Origin: Candidatus Omnitrophota bacterium
Lineage (GTDB): Bacteria > Omnitrophota > Koll11 > JAHIPI01
Direction of reading: 5' to 3'
Length of the DNA stretch: 10,516 bases
Assembly (NCBI GenBank): GCA_028718265.1
Contig: JAQUMG010000050.1
Location: 1 to 10,516 of the forward strand
Under the pieces are notes generated by a model. It had not been told where the DNA came from and made no database searches. It saw only the letters and a list, made by a program, of their open reading frames with translations. The stretch's first letter is position 1, and every line of letters starts with the position of its first letter. Both the position numbers and the translations under genes were made by a program. Below are positions 7,282 to 10,516 of this stretch, piece after piece.

Positions 7282-8175
7282 TTATTCTTTTGTCCTTCTC
7301 ATCAAGGAGAGACTTTCCTTCAAGCGGGGCAACTGTATCTTTAGCTCTCTTTCCACCTTTCCCACATCATAACTCGTATCAGGCGGGCGCGGCGCCAAAT
7401 TAGTGAAATAACTGCCGGGTACCGCATTTATCAGGCTTTTATCCAGGTAAAAGACTTCAGCGATAAGGTTGGCAAATTCAAACCTATTGACAACATCTTT
7501 CCCGGCGACATGATAAAGGCCTTCCTTGCCCAAATCCACCAGGGACCATATTATATCAGCGCAACTCCGGTTAAACAGTGGATTTTCGTAAACATCGTTT
7601 ACCATGTTTACCTTTTCCCTTTTTCTGAGCTTCTCTATCAACCACGTGACGGTATTTGACCGCTCGTGCTTATTATTCCAGCCGTACATCAAAATAGGCC
7701 TGACGATCAGATGCTTCAAGCCACTTCCCCTGACGATCCCTTCGGCCTCGAGCTTCATTCTCCCGTAACTGTTTATGGGGCAAGGCGCGGAATCTTCCGA
7801 ATACGGGGCGTGTTTGCCGTCAAACACCGCATTTGTCGATATGAAAACTATCTGCGAGCCATATTCCCTGCATAGATCCAATATAACCCGGGTGCCGTTC
7901 ACGTTCGAATCCCGTGCCTCCGGATAATTTCGTTCACAATAATCGACGTTGGCGATGCCTGCAGTATGTATGACAACTTTCGGCTTTGTCTTATCGAAGA
8001 CTGCACGCATTGCGTCTTTCTTGCATATATCAGCCTTATAATAGGTAACGCGTTTCCCGTCTTGCATGGAATAGTCGCCGATATAGACGGCACTTATACC
8101 AGCGCCCCTGTTGGTCTCGATCAGCGCTTTTCCCAATAACCCCGTGCCGCCAGTAATCAATGTTCTATTCTTCAT
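7282..8175 (-). CDS. RmlD-like NAD(P)-dependent sugar-nucleotide reductase (dTDP-4-dehydrorhamnose reductase family)
   Basis: A 297-residue extended SDR with LITGGTGLLGKAL (6-18), VVIHTAGIANVDYCE (67-81), FISTNAVFDG (111-120, Ser/Thr of the active site), Y137-x3-K141 in SYGRMKLEAE, and the substrate-side GLYHVAGKDVVNRFEFA (219-235) and APRPPDTSYDVGKVE (261-275). This pattern is that of the RmlD substrate-binding family, whose best-known member reduces dTDP-4-keto-L-rhamnose to dTDP-L-rhamnose. The usual partners RmlA, RmlB and RmlC are absent from this window. It may use their products from elsewhere, or serve another 4-keto sugar such as a GDP-linked one. Its first 11 bases overlap the end of the 583-codon gene, and AAGGA lies 10 bases before the start. 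The family call is firm; the substrate is open. Confidence 0.87.
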   Translation of the reverse strand: MKNRTLITGGTGLLGKALIETNRGAGISAVYIGDYSMQDGKRVTYYKADICKKDAMRAVFDKTKPKVVIHTAGIANVDYCERNYPEARDSNVNGTRVILDLCREYGSQIVFISTNAVFDGKHAPYSEDSAPCPINSYGRMKLEAEGIVRGSGLKHLIVRPILMYGWNNKHERSNTVTWLIEKLRKREKVNMVNDVYENPLFNRSCADIIWSLVDLGKEGLYHVAGKDVVNRFEFANLIAEVFYLDKSLINAVPGSYFTNLAPRPPDTSYDVGKVERELKIQLPRLKESLSLMRRTKE

Positions 8176-9916
8176 TATTATTCGTTCCTTGGCCTATGCC
8201 AAATGTAACCTGCTTCAAAAATACCGAATAATCTGCCGGGGAGAAAAACTCCTTAACGTTAAATACGGGGTATTCCGTAGTCTTAAGCGCGGTAAGCAGT
8301 TTTTCCTTAAAATTATCGGCAAAAGCGATCTCTAAATATTCTCTGATAAAATATTCGAGCCCTATGGAAATAGTTTCAGGGATAAAATACAATGTTTTAA
8401 CGCCCAAGGATAAGGCTTCAAATGCTACTGTTGACGCGGAAGTTACCAGCAAACAACAATCTTCCAGCAGTAGTTTAATGTCTTTTCCTGTAAGTTCACA
8501 ATTGTCATATTTCAAGAACTCTTTGGTGAGTAAAGCGGATCTCCATGAATACGGATGGGGTTTGACCAGGAACTTATATTCGCTGAACTCGCCGGTAGCC
8601 AAACATGCAAGGACCTGTCTTTGCAAAGCAATCGTGACCTCAGGGAAAATAGACAGGGCAACGACGATAGTATTGGTCTTCCTTAAGGGCCTCTCCTTAC
8701 CGGCGGAAAAGATATATTTGAGGCGGATAGCGCCTGCGTCCTCTATCTGGCAAGAACTATAGTAGTTTCTTAAAAAATCAAGCCATATCCTTCCGGAAGC
8801 CAGGATCACTTCCGGAAGAGGCATGTTTTTCTCGAAAACCGAAACATGGTAATCCAGCCAGTTTATAGGGATAGTCATATGCTGATAGGCGATCTTTTTA
8901 AAATTTTTACTAAGAGCAAGATTAAGCATCTTCTCCCAGGGCTGGTTCTCAAATGTATATATCACAGAAGCCCCGTCCGGCAATTTTTCCGCGAGGTTTC
9001 TATAACAGTAATAATAAAAAAGATATGCCTGGAATCCGTTTGTTTCATTTTCGTTCTTTTCTTCGTTCTTTAGAAGAAAATCCAATAATTCCTTGTCTTT
9101 GATCCCGCTGCCGGCAGGAAGCCCGCGCTCAATGGACATCCTGGTAAAAAATATGCGAAAAAAATCAGCCGGCTTTAAATAAGACAGGAGCAATGAGATG
9201 TTCTTAAAATATTTCTTCAACTTAAACGCGTATATAAAATCCACGAAAAGCGGCGTTATACGGAAAACATTTTGGGCATTTTTATTTAAAAAATCCTCTA
9301 ATCCCCCGAAATAAGGGTCGTTATATCCCGGGAGCTTCGAAAATACCCTGCTGTCGATAAAGCTGTGCAGCAGGATATCCCCTTTTTTTGGGTTCCCTGA
9401 AGATAAAAACAACCTGAAAACCAGCCAATAAAAAAAGTACTTAAAGAACTGCCAGCCTCCCGTGATCTTTTTCAGGGCCATTTTCATATAATCCGGGGCA
9501 ATCCGTCCCTGAACCTCGATACCCGGCAGGCGAAACCGTTTAAGGTTAGCCAGAAGCTGGAGGTCGTCAGCCAAAAACAAATGGTTGCCTCCGGAGACGG
9601 CGTAAGATTCGATAAATTTGATATAAACATATTGGTTAAACATGGCCATCTGGGAAGACGATTTCGATGGCACCCTGCTCGAATACCACAATACCTTGTC
9701 TTTTTGGAGCGTCGAAATCTGTCCTATATAATCAATGTAATTACCCCTTACCGAGGAAACTATCCTCTCGACCCCCTTGCCGATGAATTCCCTTTTATTG
9801 CCGCCCAGGATAGCTTCCGCTTCGTAGAGCCCTTCGTCAGCACCCAGGTAAGACCAGGGCATGCCCTTGAATTTTTCGATGGTTCGCTTATCTTTCGGAA
9901 AAATAACGTATACCAT
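8165..9916 (-). CDS. Large putative GT-B glycosyltransferase / surface carbohydrate biosynthesis protein
   Basis: A 583-residue protein that I recognise only in part. Residues 1-130 look like a small alpha/beta domain with no motif I can name. Residues 155-173 are hydrophobic and aromatic-rich and may sit on the membrane. The middle (about 175-300) is rich in Phe, Tyr and Lys and ends with an Asn/Glu/Lys-rich linker (284-293). The C-terminal half looks GT-B: YTFENQPWEKM (320-330), KIAYQHMTIP (341-350), FLVKPHP (449-455) and SASTVAFEALSLGVKTLYF (493-511). KPHP and the Ser-Thr/Glu loop are also seen in CDP-glycerol and Kdo-type transferases. The features recall the family named TIGR04326 surface carbohydrate biosynthesis protein, from memory and unverified. 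The gene starts 6 bases after the phosphatase stop (AGGA 4 bases upstream, partly within that stop region) and overlaps the RmlD-like gene. Product and donor are unknown. Confidence 0.65.
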   Translation of the reverse strand: MVYVIFPKDKRTIEKFKGMPWSYLGADEGLYEAEAILGGNKREFIGKGVERIVSSVRGNYIDYIGQISTLQKDKVLWYSSRVPSKSSSQMAMFNQYVYIKFIESYAVSGGNHLFLADDLQLLANLKRFRLPGIEVQGRIAPDYMKMALKKITGGWQFFKYFFYWLVFRLFLSSGNPKKGDILLHSFIDSRVFSKLPGYNDPYFGGLEDFLNKNAQNVFRITPLFVDFIYAFKLKKYFKNISLLLSYLKPADFFRIFFTRMSIERGLPAGSGIKDKELLDFLLKNEEKNENETNGFQAYLFYYYCYRNLAEKLPDGASVIYTFENQPWEKMLNLALSKNFKKIAYQHMTIPINWLDYHVSVFEKNMPLPEVILASGRIWLDFLRNYYSSCQIEDAGAIRLKYIFSAGKERPLRKTNTIVVALSIFPEVTIALQRQVLACLATGEFSEYKFLVKPHPYSWRSALLTKEFLKYDNCELTGKDIKLLLEDCCLLVTSASTVAFEALSLGVKTLYFIPETISIGLEYFIREYLEIAFADNFKEKLLTALKTTEYPVFNVKEFFSPADYSVFLKQVTFGIGQGTNNNEE

Positions 9917-9922
9917 ATGATC

Positions 9923-10516
9923 CTACAGAGAACCCAGGATTGAGCCTAACCCGGATAGATCGCTTATCCTTAAGCAATCTATCGCTGAAAAAATAGCCTC
10001 ATTGTCCTTGATGCGGGCGATGAACCTGACCCCGTTATCCTTCGCCGCCGAATAATCGCTCATCGCGTCGCCGACATAAACTATCTCGGCAGCCGATAGC
10101 CCATTGCCGCTTATTACCTCTTTTACGGCGGTTGTCTTCATTTTTGGAGCGCCGTAAACGCCGGCGAAATACCGGCCCATTCCCCTCTTCTCTATGATAT
10201 CCTCTATCTCCCGCTGCGGGGTTGCAGACGCCACAAAACATTTGTATGAGTTACTGTAACTATCCAGGAACTCTTTCCCGCCTTTGACGTAAGGGGCATT
10301 CACGACCTCTTCCATCACAAGGGCAGAGAAACGTTCGCAAAGCTCCTTAAATTTCTCATCGGTGAGCTCTCTTTTGAGCAACGATTTATAAAAATACCTG
10401 AACTTATCGAACCTCGATACGCCGGTATGCTTGAGATGATAATCGACGACCTGCTTCACGGTTTCCGGACCCTCATCCTCGAATAACCTGGCGAACGCAT
10501 TTGTCTTTATATCTAC
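9923..10516 (-). CDS. HAD-family phosphatase, N-terminus cut by window edge
   Basis: The reading frame stays open to the window end and gives 197 residues starting VDIKTNAFARLFEDEG. This is the sequence that normally follows the DxDGVLxDS motif I of HAD phosphatases, so the nucleophile Asp lies just outside the window. A GTG at 10457-10459 is an internal valine codon, not the start. The helical cap domain spans about residues 3-80. Motif II is VASATP (95-100, S97), motif III is the Lys in APKMK (123-127), and motif IV is YVGDAMSDYSAA (147-158, D150 and D154). The set fits phosphoglycolate phosphatase or beta-phosphoglucomutase-like members. In polysaccharide clusters such phosphatases dephosphorylate a sugar or nonulosonate phosphate before activation; here that role is inferred from position. 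The stop TAG lies 6 bases before the next gene. Confidence 0.88.
   Translation of the reverse strand, partial: VDIKTNAFARLFEDEGPETVKQVVDYHLKHTGVSRFDKFRYFYKSLLKRELTDEKFKELCERFSALVMEEVVNAPYVKGGKEFLDSYSNSYKCFVASATPQREIEDIIEKRGMGRYFAGVYGAPKMKTTAVKEVISGNGLSAAEIVYVGDAMSDYSAAKDNGVRFIARIKDNEAIFSAIDCLRISDLSGLGSILGSL

Noticed and set aside
8364..8762. A plus-strand frame of 132 codons opposite the large GT-B-like gene.
   Set aside because: It is antisense to the motif-bearing KPHP and STVAFEAL region, has no convincing ribosome site and is low-complexity Ser/Lys rich.
10457..10459. GTG as the start of a 178-residue HAD protein.
   Set aside because: The frame continues upstream to the window edge with convincing HAD cap sequence, so this valine is internal.

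Overview
The window is one uninterrupted stretch of a bacterial surface-polysaccharide or glycolipid gene cluster. All eleven genes I support lie on the minus strand, so transcription runs from high to low coordinates. Ten junctions separate them. Each is either a short overlap (4 or 11 bases) or a gap of 0 to 21 bases, so no promoter, operator or terminator is expected inside, and I see none. Both ends cut through genes: a HAD-family phosphatase lacks its N-terminus at the high end, and a GT-C membrane glycosyltransferase lacks its C-terminus at the low end. No stretch of 300 bases is without a gene. I found no RNA gene, mobile element, CRISPR array or long repeat.

In transcription order: (1) partial HAD phosphatase, 9923-10516; (2) large 583-residue putative GT-B glycosyltransferase or surface carbohydrate protein, 8165-9916; (3) RmlD-like sugar-nucleotide reductase, 7282-8175; (4) GT2 glycosyltransferase, 6319-7281; (5) sugar-phosphate nucleotidyltransferase, 5616-6317; (6) Rmd/GMD-like extended SDR, 4672-5619; (7) GT4 glycosyltransferase, 3497-4675; (8) GT2 of the dolichyl/polyprenyl-phosphate sugar synthase type, 2800-3495; (9) class I SAM methyltransferase, 2098-2799; (10) B12-binding radical SAM enzyme, 710-2101; (11) partial GT-C (PMT_2/ArnT-like) multi-pass glycosyltransferase, 1-688.

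A plausible division of labour follows; it is inference. The nucleotidyltransferase and the two SDRs make one or two activated, probably deoxygenated sugars. The GT2, GT4 and large GT-B proteins assemble a cytoplasmic glycan on a carrier. The last four genes look like a modification module. The DPM-like GT2 would load a sugar on polyprenyl phosphate. The GT-C enzyme would transfer such a lipid-linked sugar on the outer face of the membrane, in the manner of ArnC and ArnT. The O-/N-methyltransferase and the cobalamin radical SAM enzyme between them could decorate the sugar, lipid or acceptor. No flippase (Wzx, ABC), polymerase (Wzy) or sugar-nucleotide dehydratase is present in the window, so those steps must be encoded elsewhere.

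The organism cannot be fixed from these genes. An oxygen-sensitive B12 radical SAM enzyme inside an envelope polysaccharide operon, moderate GC content and tightly packed genes fit an anaerobic Gram-negative-type lineage. The style recalls uncultured groups such as Omnitrophota, but that is a weak guess. The best candidates for something undescribed are the four-gene module at 1-3495 and the large protein at 8165-9916.
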